From Culturomica sp. (GTDB taxonomy: Bacteria; Bacteroidota; Bacteroidia; Bacteroidales; Marinifilaceae): a DNA stretch of 64,000 bases. The stretch is from positions 78,955-142,954 of the forward strand of contig JAISVB010000075.1 in NCBI GenBank assembly GCA_031271755.1, read 5' to 3'. The notes under the pieces are model-generated. The model was not told the DNA's origin. It searched no databases and worked only from the letters and a program-made list of their open reading frames with translations. Positions 33,669-42,959 of this stretch are shown piece by piece. Within the stretch, counting starts at the first letter, position 1, and every line of letters starts with the position of its first letter. The translations under genes were made by a program, and so were the position numbers.

Positions 33669-36600
33669 ATGAAAAAAGCGTGGATTGTCCTGATCATAGA
33701 TCTTTTCTTATTACTGGGCACGCTCTCCTGGGAGTACATTTTGGTGCCGCAAGACAGAGATTCCTGGGTAAGAAGATTGGAAAACCGGCTGCACCGGCAA
33801 GAAACCAAAGCAGACCAATTACTCCGGCAATTGGAAGACACAGCGAACATCCGGGCACTCGGCGAATCAAAAGACCTGGCAGCGCTCTTGGCCGAAGACG
33901 GGAAATTCACCTTCTGGACAGACGAAACCCTCGGGGTAGAGGGGATTTACGAAAAACTGCGGTCGGACAAACACTTTCAGAAAATCAACAACGCCTTTTA
34001 CGAAGTCCGGAAACGGATCGCAGGGAACCGGGAAAACTACGTATTGATCCGGATCAAAGACGACTATCCCTACGAAAACCGCTACATACGGAACCACTTC
34101 GGGAAATTTCTCCGGATCAAGGGAGAAAATGCCCAACACATCCGGGTCAGCCCGGAGCCGATCGCGAGCGGAGTAGAGATATCCTCCAAAGAGGGGGCTC
34201 CGCTGTTTTACATCTATGCCGACGACGACTTTAGGGACAGGACCCTGAACATCCCGTTGATCGTACTCTACCTGCTGATTTTTATCACCCTGTTCTACGT
34301 TTTCGACATCACGCTCTCCCAAGCCTCTTCCCTGCGCGCCCAACTGCTCAGCATTGTCGGGTTTCTCCTTTTCCTGCTGCTGTTGCGGGGTGCCATGATC
34401 CATTTCCGGATCCCCGCCTCCCTCTACCGGTTGCGTCTGTTTGACCCGGAAATGCCCGAATGCCTGATCGCCTCGGTGGGAGATCTCTTCCTCTCGGCAT
34501 TTTCCCTGACAGCCATCTGTTTCATCGTATTCCCCAACCTGCGCATCAACACCCGGAGCCCGCTGCTGTACCGTTTCCGGTATATAGCCCTGCTATTGCC
34601 TCCCGCCGCCCTCTTTTTCTACCTGCTGTTCTGCGTCCGCATCATCCGTTCCCTGCTGCTGCACACCAACACTTACCTGAACATGGCCAACGTGGTCGCC
34701 GTCGAACCGGTTTCCGTCATCGCATTCGTGGGGATCGTAGCAGGCGTATCGGTCACGCTGATAGCGGCCAACAACGCTTTACAAATCGTTCGACCCCTCT
34801 TCCCGCTGCGCACCGTATGGCCGCTGGTCGTTATCGAATTGACCCTGCTTACCCTCCTGTCCCACTGGAGCGGGGTCGCACCGGCCGGGTACTGCGGCTT
34901 GCTGCTGATCCTGCTGTACTCCCTGTTAGCCGTCAACCAGTACGTCATCCGGCGGGATGCCCGGCGCACCATCTACATGATCGGCATCGGCATCCTCTCC
35001 GTATTCATTGTATGGGTATCCAAAAAATACGAAAGAGAGCGGGAGATCCGGCAACGCCTCGAATACGCCGGCGAACTGATCGGCGAACGGGACGAAAATT
35101 TCGAAAAACACCTGCAAAAAATAGAAGCCGCCCTGAGCCTTTCCGACACCATCGGGGAGTTCGTTGAAAAACACGACGAAGAGGCTTTGCAGATTGCTTT
35201 GACAGAAGAATTTTTAGACACCAAAGGATACAACTACTCCGTAGAGATCACGGTATGCGGGGAGACAGATCAATATCCGGCCGGGCAGCAAAGCGCAGCC
35301 GGTTGCGGGAGTCACTTCGACCGGCTATTGGATTCCCTGGGAGTTCCGATAGCAGGCACCTCCTTTTACGCCCTGAACGAATTTGACGGGCGCTCCTCCT
35401 ACTTAGGAAAATTCCGGTACGGACAAAAAAAACTCTGCCTGCGCTTCGATTCCCGCCCGTACAGCGAAGGAGCCGGCTATCCGCAAATCCTTTCCCGCCG
35501 CTCCACAAACGGAAACGGAACCTTCTATCACTATTCCTACGCTAAATACCGGGACGGGAAACTGATCTACTCCTCCGGGAATTTCAATTACTACAAACTG
35601 CTGACCGCATTCAAAGAGTACGACGGAACCTCCAGGCTGATCAAAAAAGACCAATTCCAACACCTGCTGATCCCGGTCGAAAAAAATGCCGCACTGATCA
35701 TCAGCCTGCACGAAGGGATCTTCTCCCTGTACAACTTCAACGTACTCTACGCCTTCTTCATCTGCGTCCTGATCTCCTCCTACGGCCTATTTTTCAGTCC
35801 CAACCACAACCTCGGTTTCAAGCGGGGTACGCTGAAAGCCCGGATCAAAAACAACACTATCTTTCTGGTCGTATCCCTGTGCGCCATCCTGACAGCCCTC
35901 TTCATCTACCTCAATACCAAGAGCTTTGAAAACAGGCACCGGGTCAGGGCTATGGACTCCATCAAATTTGTCAACCGGGAATTGGAGCACCTGCCCTGTG
36001 TAGAATACTTGGAGTGTCCGGAAATCTTAGACATCCTGACGGGAATGTCCGAAATACTGAAAGTAGACATCAACATCTACTCCGACCGGGGGCGTCTGAC
36101 GGCCACTTCACGCCCCGAGATCTTCACTTCCGGTTTCTGCGGCTACCTCATCAACGGCGAGGCGCTGGAACAGGTGATCGACCGGGGAGCCATGACCTGC
36201 GTCGTACGGGAACAGATCGGCGAATTGGGCTACATGTCCATCTACATGCCCCTGGTATTGGACGACGGCCGCACCTACATCATTCACATCCCCTATTTTT
36301 CCCAGAACGACGAACTGAACTTAGACATCGCCATCATGGTCGTGATCGCGGTAAACGTGTCCGTCATGATCATGGTACTTGCCTTCATGCTTTCCGGAGT
36401 CGTAGCGGAACGGGTTACCAAACCGCTTCAATTGGTGAACGACAAACTGAAATCCATGCACATCGGAGGCAAGAACGAACGGATCGCCTACAACCTGAAA
36501 GACGAAGTCGGGGAACTGATCGGGGCGTACAACAAAATGGCGGACAAATTGGAAGAGAGCGTGGAACAATTGGCCAAATCGGAACGGGAGAGCGCCTGGC

Positions 36601-37283
36601 GGGAGATGGCCCGGCAAATCGCTCACGAGATCAAAAACCCGCTCACTCCGATGAAATTGAACATCCAGTTCATGCAACGCTCCCTGCAAATCGAAGATCC
36701 GAAAACGTTCAAAAAGCGATTCGAGGACATTTCCATCGCCCTGACAGAACAGATCGACAACATGGCCTCCATCGCCTCCGCTTTTTCCGATTTCGCCAAA
36801 ATATCGGTCACACAAAAAGAGCGGGTGGATCTCAGCGAACTGGTAAAAAACAGCATCCTTCTGTTTGAAAACAGTGTCCGGATAGCGTGCGACATCACAC
36901 CCGGCATAGAAGTATGGGGAGACAGGATACAGTTGAGCCGCGTCATGGTGAACATCCTGAAAAATGCCGTACAAAGCGTTCCGGAAGAGCGGGAAGCCCG
37001 GATCCGGGTATCCGTACACCGGGAAGACGATCAGGCCGTCATCCGGGTCCGGGACAACGGAACCGGCATTCCGGAAGAAGTCCGGGAAAAAATATTCAAC
37101 CCCAAATTCACGACCAAAAGCAGCGGAATGGGGCTGGGATTAGCCATTTCTCGCCGGATTGTGGAACATATCGGCGGAAATATTACCTTTGTATGTCCGG
37201 AAGAGGGAACGGAATTTACAGTCCGCTTGCCTTTAGCACAGGAGGTAACAACCTGTCCGGCAATTGAAAACACTGAAAAATAA
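33669..37283 (+). CDS. Large membrane sensor histidine kinase (NtrY-like)
   Basis: This is a 1204-residue protein. The N-terminus has a membrane helix (7-25), an extracytoplasmic part to ~190, a cluster of about seven helices (195-465), a second extracytoplasmic region (~475-690), a helix near 693-710, another near 735-755, a sensor segment to ~880 and a helix (~885-905). Then come a HAMP domain (~905-955), the phospho-acceptor box REMARQIAHEIKNPLTPMKLN (His986), the N-box MVNILKNAVQSV and the ATP lid DNGTGIPEEV..GMGLGLAISRRIVEHIGG. The HEIKNPLTPMKL box is of NtrY type. No response regulator is adjacent; the next gene may encode an effector. The signal is unknown. Confidence 0.9.
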   Translation: MKKAWIVLIIDLFLLLGTLSWEYILVPQDRDSWVRRLENRLHRQETKADQLLRQLEDTANIRALGESKDLAALLAEDGKFTFWTDETLGVEGIYEKLRSDKHFQKINNAFYEVRKRIAGNRENYVLIRIKDDYPYENRYIRNHFGKFLRIKGENAQHIRVSPEPIASGVEISSKEGAPLFYIYADDDFRDRTLNIPLIVLYLLIFITLFYVFDITLSQASSLRAQLLSIVGFLLFLLLLRGAMIHFRIPASLYRLRLFDPEMPECLIASVGDLFLSAFSLTAICFIVFPNLRINTRSPLLYRFRYIALLLPPAALFFYLLFCVRIIRSLLLHTNTYLNMANVVAVEPVSVIAFVGIVAGVSVTLIAANNALQIVRPLFPLRTVWPLVVIELTLLTLLSHWSGVAPAGYCGLLLILLYSLLAVNQYVIRRDARRTIYMIGIGILSVFIVWVSKKYEREREIRQRLEYAGELIGERDENFEKHLQKIEAALSLSDTIGEFVEKHDEEALQIALTEEFLDTKGYNYSVEITVCGETDQYPAGQQSAAGCGSHFDRLLDSLGVPIAGTSFYALNEFDGRSSYLGKFRYGQKKLCLRFDSRPYSEGAGYPQILSRRSTNGNGTFYHYSYAKYRDGKLIYSSGNFNYYKLLTAFKEYDGTSRLIKKDQFQHLLIPVEKNAALIISLHEGIFSLYNFNVLYAFFICVLISSYGLFFSPNHNLGFKRGTLKARIKNNTIFLVVSLCAILTALFIYLNTKSFENRHRVRAMDSIKFVNRELEHLPCVEYLECPEILDILTGMSEILKVDINIYSDRGRLTATSRPEIFTSGFCGYLINGEALEQVIDRGAMTCVVREQIGELGYMSIYMPLVLDDGRTYIIHIPYFSQNDELNLDIAIMVVIAVNVSVMIMVLAFMLSGVVAERVTKPLQLVNDKLKSMHIGGKNERIAYNLKDEVGELIGAYNKMADKLEESVEQLAKSERESAWREMARQIAHEIKNPLTPMKLNIQFMQRSLQIEDPKTFKKRFEDISIALTEQIDNMASIASAFSDFAKISVTQKERVDLSELVKNSILLFENSVRIACDITPGIEVWGDRIQLSRVMVNILKNAVQSVPEEREARIRVSVHREDDQAVIRVRDNGTGIPEEVREKIFNPKFTTKSSGMGLGLAISRRIVEHIGGNITFVCPEEGTEFTVRLPLAQEVTTCPAIENTEK

Positions 37284-37304
37284 GAACAAGCTAAATAATA
37301 AAAA

Positions 37305-37865
37305 ATGACTGCATACATTATCATCGGGGTAACCTTTTTGTTGCTGGCCATATTTTCGGTCACCATGATCTTTCTGTACATTCGCCGTCCGCTTCCAGAC
37401 CCCCTGCCCGAACCGGAGCCCGATTTCAGGCCCTATGAAAAACAACCGACTCCCGTCTTGGAATTGCGGGAACTCAGCAAGCTCAACAACTGGTACTTCT
37501 TCGAACATCTCCGGCACCAGATCGTGCAGACCGGGATCCCCGAAAAAAACCCCGAATTTTACACCAAATACTTAGACATGTTCGAAACCCACATGGACAG
37601 CTACCACCGGCGGCTGCTCGAAGTATTGGGACGGGATAATCCCCGGCTGTACACCATCCTGACCAAAGAGACACAATACGAAAATCTCTCCCTGCACGAC
37701 ATGTTGCTGATCCTGATGATAGATACAGACCTGCATAACCGGGAAATGGCAGAAATACTCTGTATCCCGGTGGAAACCCAGAAAAAGCGGAAGCTGCGCC
37801 TGAAAGCCAAAATGGAAAAATTAGGCGGTATGCCGCAAACATCCGGGAAATTACCGGAAAAATAG
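37305..37865 (+). CDS. Membrane-anchored protein with possible C-terminal helix-turn-helix
   Basis: This 186-residue protein has one N-terminal membrane helix (IIIGVTFLLLAIFSVTMIFLYI), a proline-rich linker (RRPLPDPLPEPEPDFRPYEKQP) and a helical C-terminal part. The segment LLILMIDTDLHNREMAEILCIPVETQKKRKLRLKAKM, about residues 138-175, resembles the LuxR-type helix-turn-helix found in membrane-bound Bacteroidetes regulators. This reading is uncertain. It starts 21 bp after the kinase gene and is probably co-transcribed with it, which suggests a linked signalling role without showing it. Confidence 0.55.
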   Translation: MTAYIIIGVTFLLLAIFSVTMIFLYIRRPLPDPLPEPEPDFRPYEKQPTPVLELRELSKLNNWYFFEHLRHQIVQTGIPEKNPEFYTKYLDMFETHMDSYHRRLLEVLGRDNPRLYTILTKETQYENLSLHDMLLILMIDTDLHNREMAEILCIPVETQKKRKLRLKAKMEKLGGMPQTSGKLPEK

Positions 37866-37932
37866 AGACTTGCACGGGGAATTTCGCCCCAAAAGTATTA
37901 ATTTTGCATACCATATACAAAAAACCGAAAAA

Positions 37933-38988
37933 ATGAAGATAAAAGGAGTATTGCTCATTGGATGGATCATAGCTTGTGTACCGGTTTTTTCCCAGCCGGT
38001 GATGCACTTTGAAAAAAGCCTGCACGATTTCGGGACCATCAAAGAGACAGACGGTCCGGTAGCCTACAACTTCCAGTTCACCAACACCGGGAACGCTCCG
38101 GTCCTGATCAAAAGCGTCGAAGCCTCCTGCGGTTGCACCTCTCCGGAATGGAGCCGCCAGCCCGTTTTGCCCGGCAAAACAGGATTCATCAAAGCCACCT
38201 TCGATCCCAAAGATCGTCCCGGCTTCTTCAACAAAAGCATCACCGTTTCCTCCAATGCCAAAAATGCACAGATCGAATTGGAGATCAAAGGAACCGTGGA
38301 GGCGCGCACCCGTACCATCTTGGACGAATACCCCTACGAACTCCCTTCCGGCCTGCGCCTGCCCTACGACCACATCTCCCTGTTAAAAGCAAAGAAAGGG
38401 GAAGTGAAAACCGCCACCTACGGCGTATACAACAACTCCGGGAAAACGGCGGCCGTCTCTTTTCCCGATCTCCCTCCCCACATCCGCATCAGCATCGACC
38501 CGCAGCAGATCGACGTGAAAAAAACCGCCACGCTTAAAGCCTCGTACAACACAGGCCAGCACGGCGAATACGGATTAAACGAAGAGATCGTGACGATGCT
38601 TGTAGACGGCAAAAAATACCCGCTCCGGGTTTCCGTCACCATCGAAGAGGATTTCAGCCAAACAGACCGCGCCCACGCGCCCGGCATAACCGTCGACAAA
38701 AAGTACATAAATTTCGGGCAGGCGACCGGCGACCGGCAAGCCTCCTTTCTGTACAAAATCACCAACAGCGGCAAAGCACCGTTGAAAATACACCGGATCT
38801 ACACCAACGACAAGCGGGTAACCGCCGAAATTTCCGTCCGGGAACTGAAACCGGGAGCATCCGCCGACGTAAAAGTGATGACGGTCCGGGGAGCGGAACC
38901 CGGGAAGGTGGCCTGTATGATCAGCATCATCACCAACAGCCCGGCCAACCCGGACACCGGCCTCCGGTTTTACGGAGAGATAAAATAG
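37933..38988 (+). CDS. Secreted DUF1573 protein
   Basis: The 351-residue protein starts MKIKGVLLIGWIIACVPVFSQP, a signal peptide. The first domain is a clear DUF1573 unit (HFEKSLHDFGTIKETDGPVAYNFQFTNTGNAPVLIKSVEASCGCTSPEWSRQPVLPGKTGFI), with the conserved CGCT. A second, divergent copy is near residues 255-350 (KYINFGQATGDRQASFLYKITNSGKAPLKIHRIY). The fold is immunoglobulin-like (ASH/Hydin type); the function of these abundant Bacteroidetes proteins is not established. A -7 box TAATTTTG is at 37899-37906. It is followed by pssA after 4 bp. Confidence 0.8.
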   Translation: MKIKGVLLIGWIIACVPVFSQPVMHFEKSLHDFGTIKETDGPVAYNFQFTNTGNAPVLIKSVEASCGCTSPEWSRQPVLPGKTGFIKATFDPKDRPGFFNKSITVSSNAKNAQIELEIKGTVEARTRTILDEYPYELPSGLRLPYDHISLLKAKKGEVKTATYGVYNNSGKTAAVSFPDLPPHIRISIDPQQIDVKKTATLKASYNTGQHGEYGLNEEIVTMLVDGKKYPLRVSVTIEEDFSQTDRAHAPGITVDKKYINFGQATGDRQASFLYKITNSGKAPLKIHRIYTNDKRVTAEISVRELKPGASADVKVMTVRGAEPGKVACMISIITNSPANPDTGLRFYGEIK

Positions 38989-38992
38989 AGAG

Positions 38993-39730
38993 ATGAAAAA
39001 ACAGATACCCAACCTGATCACCGGCCTGAATGCAGTTTCCGGAGCCCTGTCCGTGTTCGCGGCGCTCTACGGGGAACTGTGGATAGCCGCACTGTTCATC
39101 GTAGCGGGTATGGTATTCGATTTCTTCGACGGCTGGACAGCGCGCTTGCTGCACGTGAAATCGGAAATGGGGAAAGAATTGGATTCGCTCGCCGACATGG
39201 TCACCTTTGGATTCGCGCCCGCCGTATTGGCCCACTTTCTGATCCGCGACACCCTGCCTGCCGGCGTCGAAATAGACTTCTACGGCCTGCTGTCCGGGCG
39301 GGGTTGGTTGGCATTCATCCCCCTGCTGATCCCCTTCTTTTCCGCCTTCCGGTTGGCAAAATTCAACCTGGATACCCGACAATCCGTTACCTTTCTCGGC
39401 CTGCCGGTACCGGCAAACGCCCTCTATTGGGTCTCATTGGTATTTGCCGTCCGCTTCCTGCCGGAAATATACGCCCTTTACTTTGCCAACATCTGGGTGC
39501 TGGCCGCCAGCGTAGTGATACTATCCATTCTGTTGGTGAGCGAATTGCCGATGTTTTCCCTCAAAATAGGAGGGTGGAGCTGGAGGGAAAACAAACTGCG
39601 CTACACCTACCTCGGAGTAATCATTGTCATTGCCCTGACAGCCGGAAAAGCGGTCGTACTTTGCTTAGTTCCGTTGTACATACTCTTCTGCGCCGTAAAT
39701 GCGTTGGCGCTTGTCATCAAAAAGATATAG
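38993..39730 (+). CDS. pssA: CDP-diacylglycerol--serine O-phosphatidyltransferase
   Basis: The 245-residue membrane protein contains the CDP-alcohol phosphotransferase motif in FDFFDGWTARLLHVKSEMG and ELDSLADMVTFG (DxxDGxxAR with the downstream GxxxDxxxD), plus about seven hydrophobic segments. It makes phosphatidylserine, the precursor of phosphatidylethanolamine. The N-terminus MKKQIPNLITGLNAVSGAL is typical. Overlap of function with the lipid acyltransferase at 13955 is only at the level of membrane lipid supply. It converges with the HU-like gene, with 27 bp between stops. Confidence 0.94.
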   Translation: MKKQIPNLITGLNAVSGALSVFAALYGELWIAALFIVAGMVFDFFDGWTARLLHVKSEMGKELDSLADMVTFGFAPAVLAHFLIRDTLPAGVEIDFYGLLSGRGWLAFIPLLIPFFSAFRLAKFNLDTRQSVTFLGLPVPANALYWVSLVFAVRFLPEIYALYFANIWVLAASVVILSILLVSELPMFSLKIGGWSWRENKLRYTYLGVIIVIALTAGKAVVLCLVPLYILFCAVNALALVIKKI

Positions 39731-39757
39731 GAAAATAACAGGGGAAGCTTACTTTTA

Positions 39758-40495
39758 TTACAGATCCGCCGCCGGATCGTAAGCCACGTAATCGTACTCC
39801 GGAGAAACCTTCGTGTGATTGACCCGGATGGGGGAATCCTGCTCACCGGCCGAAAAAGAGAACAACTCGCTTCCCGGAGAACCCGCCAGCAAATTGTCAA
39901 AACGCACATCGCTCAGGAGCCGTGCAACCACAAAGACACCGGCGATAACGGCGACCGCAACCCCATATTTCAGGCTGCGGTGCAGCCAATTCCCGGACTC
40001 CATATTGATGTAAGCGGACATCCGTTCCGAGGTGGGTGAGGGCACTGCCCGTTGCCTTGGCTCCCTTTTTCCTTCCACCGTGACCTTCGGCGCTTCGACT
40101 TCCGACATTCCGTACGTATCCGCCAGAAAATTGGAATCTCCCGACTCAAAAATGATATTGAACCGCCGGTCCGTATAAAACACGCCGACATCTCCGAATA
40201 CTACCCGCTGGCGCTGATTCAGCCGTACTTTCAACTCTTCGCAAAACACCTCGATCAATTTCATCGCCTTGTCGTAAGAGGTATCCTCCTTGTTCACGAT
40301 CCAGTTGGCCAGCAGTCCATCGTTGTGCGTCAGGTTGCGGTTAAACAAAATATCCTTGGAAGGCGGCCGGATCGTTCCGGTAGCTTCGTCCACACAAGCA
40401 CTCCTGTAATTGCATATAAATCCCCCGAAATCAGGAAGAATCACACAATCGTGCAGGAAAAGCAGATCGGATATATAATGAATAAACCTATGCAT
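39758..40495 (-). CDS. HU/CCDC81-like domain protein with a membrane helix
   Basis: The 245-residue protein starts MHRFIHYISDLLFLHDCVILPDFGGFICNYRSA, the N-terminal part of the bacterial HU-CCDC81 domain. The second half of that domain follows (IVNKEDTSYDKAMKLIEVFCEELKVRLNQRQRVVFGDVGVFYTDRRFNIIFES). A single membrane helix lies at about 180-196 (YGVAVAVIAGVFVVARLL), with a short C-terminal tail. Related proteins often carry a C-terminal SPOR domain that binds peptidoglycan; it is absent here. The HU-like fold may bind protein or DNA. Function is not known. Confidence 0.72.
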   Translation of the reverse strand: MHRFIHYISDLLFLHDCVILPDFGGFICNYRSACVDEATGTIRPPSKDILFNRNLTHNDGLLANWIVNKEDTSYDKAMKLIEVFCEELKVRLNQRQRVVFGDVGVFYTDRRFNIIFESGDSNFLADTYGMSEVEAPKVTVEGKREPRQRAVPSPTSERMSAYINMESGNWLHRSLKYGVAVAVIAGVFVVARLLSDVRFDNLLAGSPGSELFSFSAGEQDSPIRVNHTKVSPEYDYVAYDPAADL

Positions 40496-40499
40496 GCTG

Positions 40500-40530
40500 C
40501 AAAAATAGAAAAAAGAAACAGAATAACAAT
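40500..40530 (-). promoter_or_regulatory. Promoter of the HU-like gene
   Basis: On the minus strand: ATTG (40527-40530), 19 nt, TATTTTTG (40500-40507). The -7 box ends only 5 bp before the ATG, so the message would be almost leaderless. Confidence 0.5.
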
Positions 40531-40608
40531 ATTGCATATCGTTTTTTATTTATTTAATTTTGTCACTCTCGGATAAGAGTCTGTATTAAACCTGCAAAAT
40601 ACGAAGAA

Positions 40609-41643
40609 ATGAAGGTATTTGTTACCGGCGGAACCGGATACATCGGCTCCCACACCGTAGTGGAACTGCAGCAAAACGGTTTTGAAGCAGTCATCGTAGA
40701 TAACCTTAGCAACTCCGATATCCGGGTGCTGGATGGTATTGAAAAGATCACCGGCACCCGTCCGGAATTCGAACAATTCGACCTTACGGACGCCGGCGCC
40801 GTCCGCGACTTCTTCCTGCGCCGCCGGGACATCGCCGCCGTCATCCACTTTGCAGCTTTAAAGGCAGTAGGCGAATCGGTCAACAAGCCGCTCGAATACT
40901 ACCACAACAACCTCAACTCCCTCATGAATATCCTCTTTTCCATGCGGGAGTTCGGCGTCAACAACTTCGTCTTCTCCTCCTCCTGCACCGTATACGGACA
41001 GGCGGATGTGCTGCCGGTCACCGAACAGACCCCCCGGAAACAGGCCGAATCGCCCTATGGAAATACCAAAGCCGTGGCCGAGGACGTCATCCGGGACTTG
41101 GCCAACGTGGAAAAACAGATGAAACTGATCGCCCTGCGCTACTTTAACCCGATCGGCGCCCACCCGTCGGCATACATCGGAGAGTTGCCCAACGGCGTTC
41201 CCAACAACCTGATCCCCTTTATCACCCAGACCGCGGCCGGCATACGAGAGCAACTGAGTGTTTTCGGAGACGATTACAACACTCCGGACGGCAGCGCCAT
41301 CCGGGACTACATCGACGTTACCGACCTGGCCCGGGCGCACGTCATCGCCATACGCAGGCTTATAGAGAACAAAAACCGGGGTAATTACGAATACTTCAAC
41401 ATAGGGACAGGGAACGGAGTTTCCGTACTCGGACTGATCAACGCCTTTGAACAGGCGACCGGAAAAAAAGTCAACTACAAAATTGTCGGGAGACGCCCCG
41501 GCGACATCGAAAAGATCTGGGCGGACACCACCCTGGCCAACACGGAATTGGGCTGGAAAGCCCAAACACCTCTTACAGAAACCCTGGCCAACGCCTGGAG
41601 GTGGCAGGAAAAATTAGCTGCCGGACAGCCCGGTCAGCTTTGA
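40609..41643 (+). CDS. galE: UDP-glucose 4-epimerase
   Basis: The 344-residue extended SDR enzyme has the NAD-binding motif VTGGTGYIGSHTVVEL at the N-terminus, the catalytic pair in FSSSCTVYG and SPYGNTKAVAEDV (YxxxK), and substrate-loop residues RYFNPIGAHPSAYIGE. It interconverts UDP-glucose and UDP-galactose for glycan synthesis and galactose use. Length is normal. Its last 10 bp overlap the end of the converging gene 41634-42443. Confidence 0.95.
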   Translation: MKVFVTGGTGYIGSHTVVELQQNGFEAVIVDNLSNSDIRVLDGIEKITGTRPEFEQFDLTDAGAVRDFFLRRRDIAAVIHFAALKAVGESVNKPLEYYHNNLNSLMNILFSMREFGVNNFVFSSSCTVYGQADVLPVTEQTPRKQAESPYGNTKAVAEDVIRDLANVEKQMKLIALRYFNPIGAHPSAYIGELPNGVPNNLIPFITQTAAGIREQLSVFGDDYNTPDGSAIRDYIDVTDLARAHVIAIRRLIENKNRGNYEYFNIGTGNGVSVLGLINAFEQATGKKVNYKIVGRRPGDIEKIWADTTLANTELGWKAQTPLTETLANAWRWQEKLAAGQPGQL

Positions 41644-42443
41644 AGCACCAGGTCAAAGAAATCGGAAAAAAGATCGATGTAATTCTCCTGGGAAAAACCT
41701 TCCAGCACCGGCTTTCCGCTTTTCCCGGCATACTCCCGCAGATCGGCCGGGAGGTTTTGTGTATTGAAGATGATCCCGTCCGAATAGTCAAAAGCCAGTT
41801 TGGTTATATTTGTATGGGTGGGATCCTCCACGTGGGGAAGATCGGCCGGAGTAATATTTTCGCTCAACAGTTTCTGTCGAAAATCCCGGTCTAACTTCCC
41901 CTCAAACTCATCGTTGGCGGTAGCGTACACCACTTTGGAGTGCGCAAAGATCAAGTCGTCCGCGTACTCTTTTTTCAACATCAGGGGAACCAGCGAAGTA
42001 AACCATCCCTGGCAATAGATCAGGTCGGGCGACCACCTCAACTTCTTAACGGTTTCAAAAACGCCTCTTGCAAAGAAGATCGCCCGTTCGTCGTTGTCTT
42101 CAAAGAAGTGCCCCTCGTCGTCCGCAATGATGTGTTTCCGTTGGAAATAATCTTCGTTATCAATAAAATAGATCTGCATGCGTGCGGACTGGATAGAGGC
42201 GACCTTGATGATGAGAGGGTGATCCGTGTCATTGATGATCAGGTTCATACCGGACAGGCGGATCACTTCGTGAAGCTGGTTCCGGCGTTCATTGATGTTT
42301 CCGAAACGTGGCATAAAAGTTCTGATCTCTTTGCCCTTTTCCTGGATCCCCTGAGGCAGGTAGCGGCCGATACTGGCCATTTCGGATTCCGAAAGATAAG
42401 GCTCGATTTCAGATGAAATAAATAAAACTCTTTTTTTTGCCAT
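41634..42443 (-). CDS. Glycogen-synthase-like protein (GT5 N-terminal domain only)
   Basis: The 269-residue protein starts MAKKRVLFISSEIEPYLSESEMASIGRYLPQGIQEKGKEIRTFMPRFG, which matches the ADP-glucose-binding N-terminal domain of GT5 starch/glycogen synthases. The usual KxGGL motif is replaced by SEMAS, and the C-terminal Rossmann domain is absent. It is therefore about half the length of a full synthase. Short proteins of this kind occur in many Bacteroidales, so it is probably not a pseudogene but a specialised or inactive homologue. The promoter lies just upstream. Confidence 0.75.
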   Translation of the reverse strand: MAKKRVLFISSEIEPYLSESEMASIGRYLPQGIQEKGKEIRTFMPRFGNINERRNQLHEVIRLSGMNLIINDTDHPLIIKVASIQSARMQIYFIDNEDYFQRKHIIADDEGHFFEDNDERAIFFARGVFETVKKLRWSPDLIYCQGWFTSLVPLMLKKEYADDLIFAHSKVVYATANDEFEGKLDRDFRQKLLSENITPADLPHVEDPTHTNITKLAFDYSDGIIFNTQNLPADLREYAGKSGKPVLEGFSQENYIDLFSDFFDLVLQS

Positions 42444-42470
42444 AACTGTACAACTCCCCCAAAAATCATA

Positions 42471-42501
42471 CAAAGATATACAAAAAAAATCGGATAACAA
42501 A
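42471..42501 (-). promoter_or_regulatory. Promoter of the GT5-like gene
   Basis: On the minus strand: TTTG (42498-42501), 19 nt, TATCTTTG (42471-42478), a full consensus match 27 bp before the ATG. Confidence 0.75.
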
Positions 42502-42571
42502 AGAGAAGTCCGTTCTGTTTTCTGTTGATTTGTGCGATTATTGCAAATAAGAAGAGATAAAAAACAGCTAC

Positions 42572-42925
42572 ATGGCAAATCACATTCGGGACGGCCGGAC
42601 CGGTGAAGAGCGGGCGGCAGGTTACCTGCGGGAAAATGGTTACGTGATATTGGAATGCAATTGGCGCCTTAACCACCGGGAAGTAGATTTGATCTGCGCC
42701 CGGGGCGAGCTGATCGTCGTTGTGGAGGTAAAATACCGGAAACAGCCGTGCGAACGCCCCGAGGAGTTGCTGGATTACCGCAAACGGCGGAACCTTCTCA
42801 GAGCGGGAGCCGCCTACATCGGGCAAAGAGGGTGGAGCCGGGAGTTGCGTTTCGACCTGATCGTCGTCACGGGAACGGACGGGCAGATCACGCATATTCC
42901 GGACGCGATACGGATCATTGATTAA
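42572..42925 (+). CDS. yraN: YraN/UPF0102 family endonuclease-fold protein
   Basis: The 117-residue protein, MANHIRDGRTGEERAAGYLRENGYVILECNWRLNHREVDLICARGELIVVVEVKYRK.., contains the restriction-endonuclease-like core with E-x-D-L-I and V-V-E-V-K (putative metal-binding D and ExK). The family is widespread, often next to rnhB or rsmI, and its function is not settled. Here it stands alone, between the GT5-like gene and prfA. Length is normal. Confidence 0.9.
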   Translation: MANHIRDGRTGEERAAGYLRENGYVILECNWRLNHREVDLICARGELIVVVEVKYRKQPCERPEELLDYRKRRNLLRAGAAYIGQRGWSRELRFDLIVVTGTDGQITHIPDAIRIID

Positions 42926-42959
42926 AAGAATGCCGCCGGTGCTATATCTTGCTATTTAC

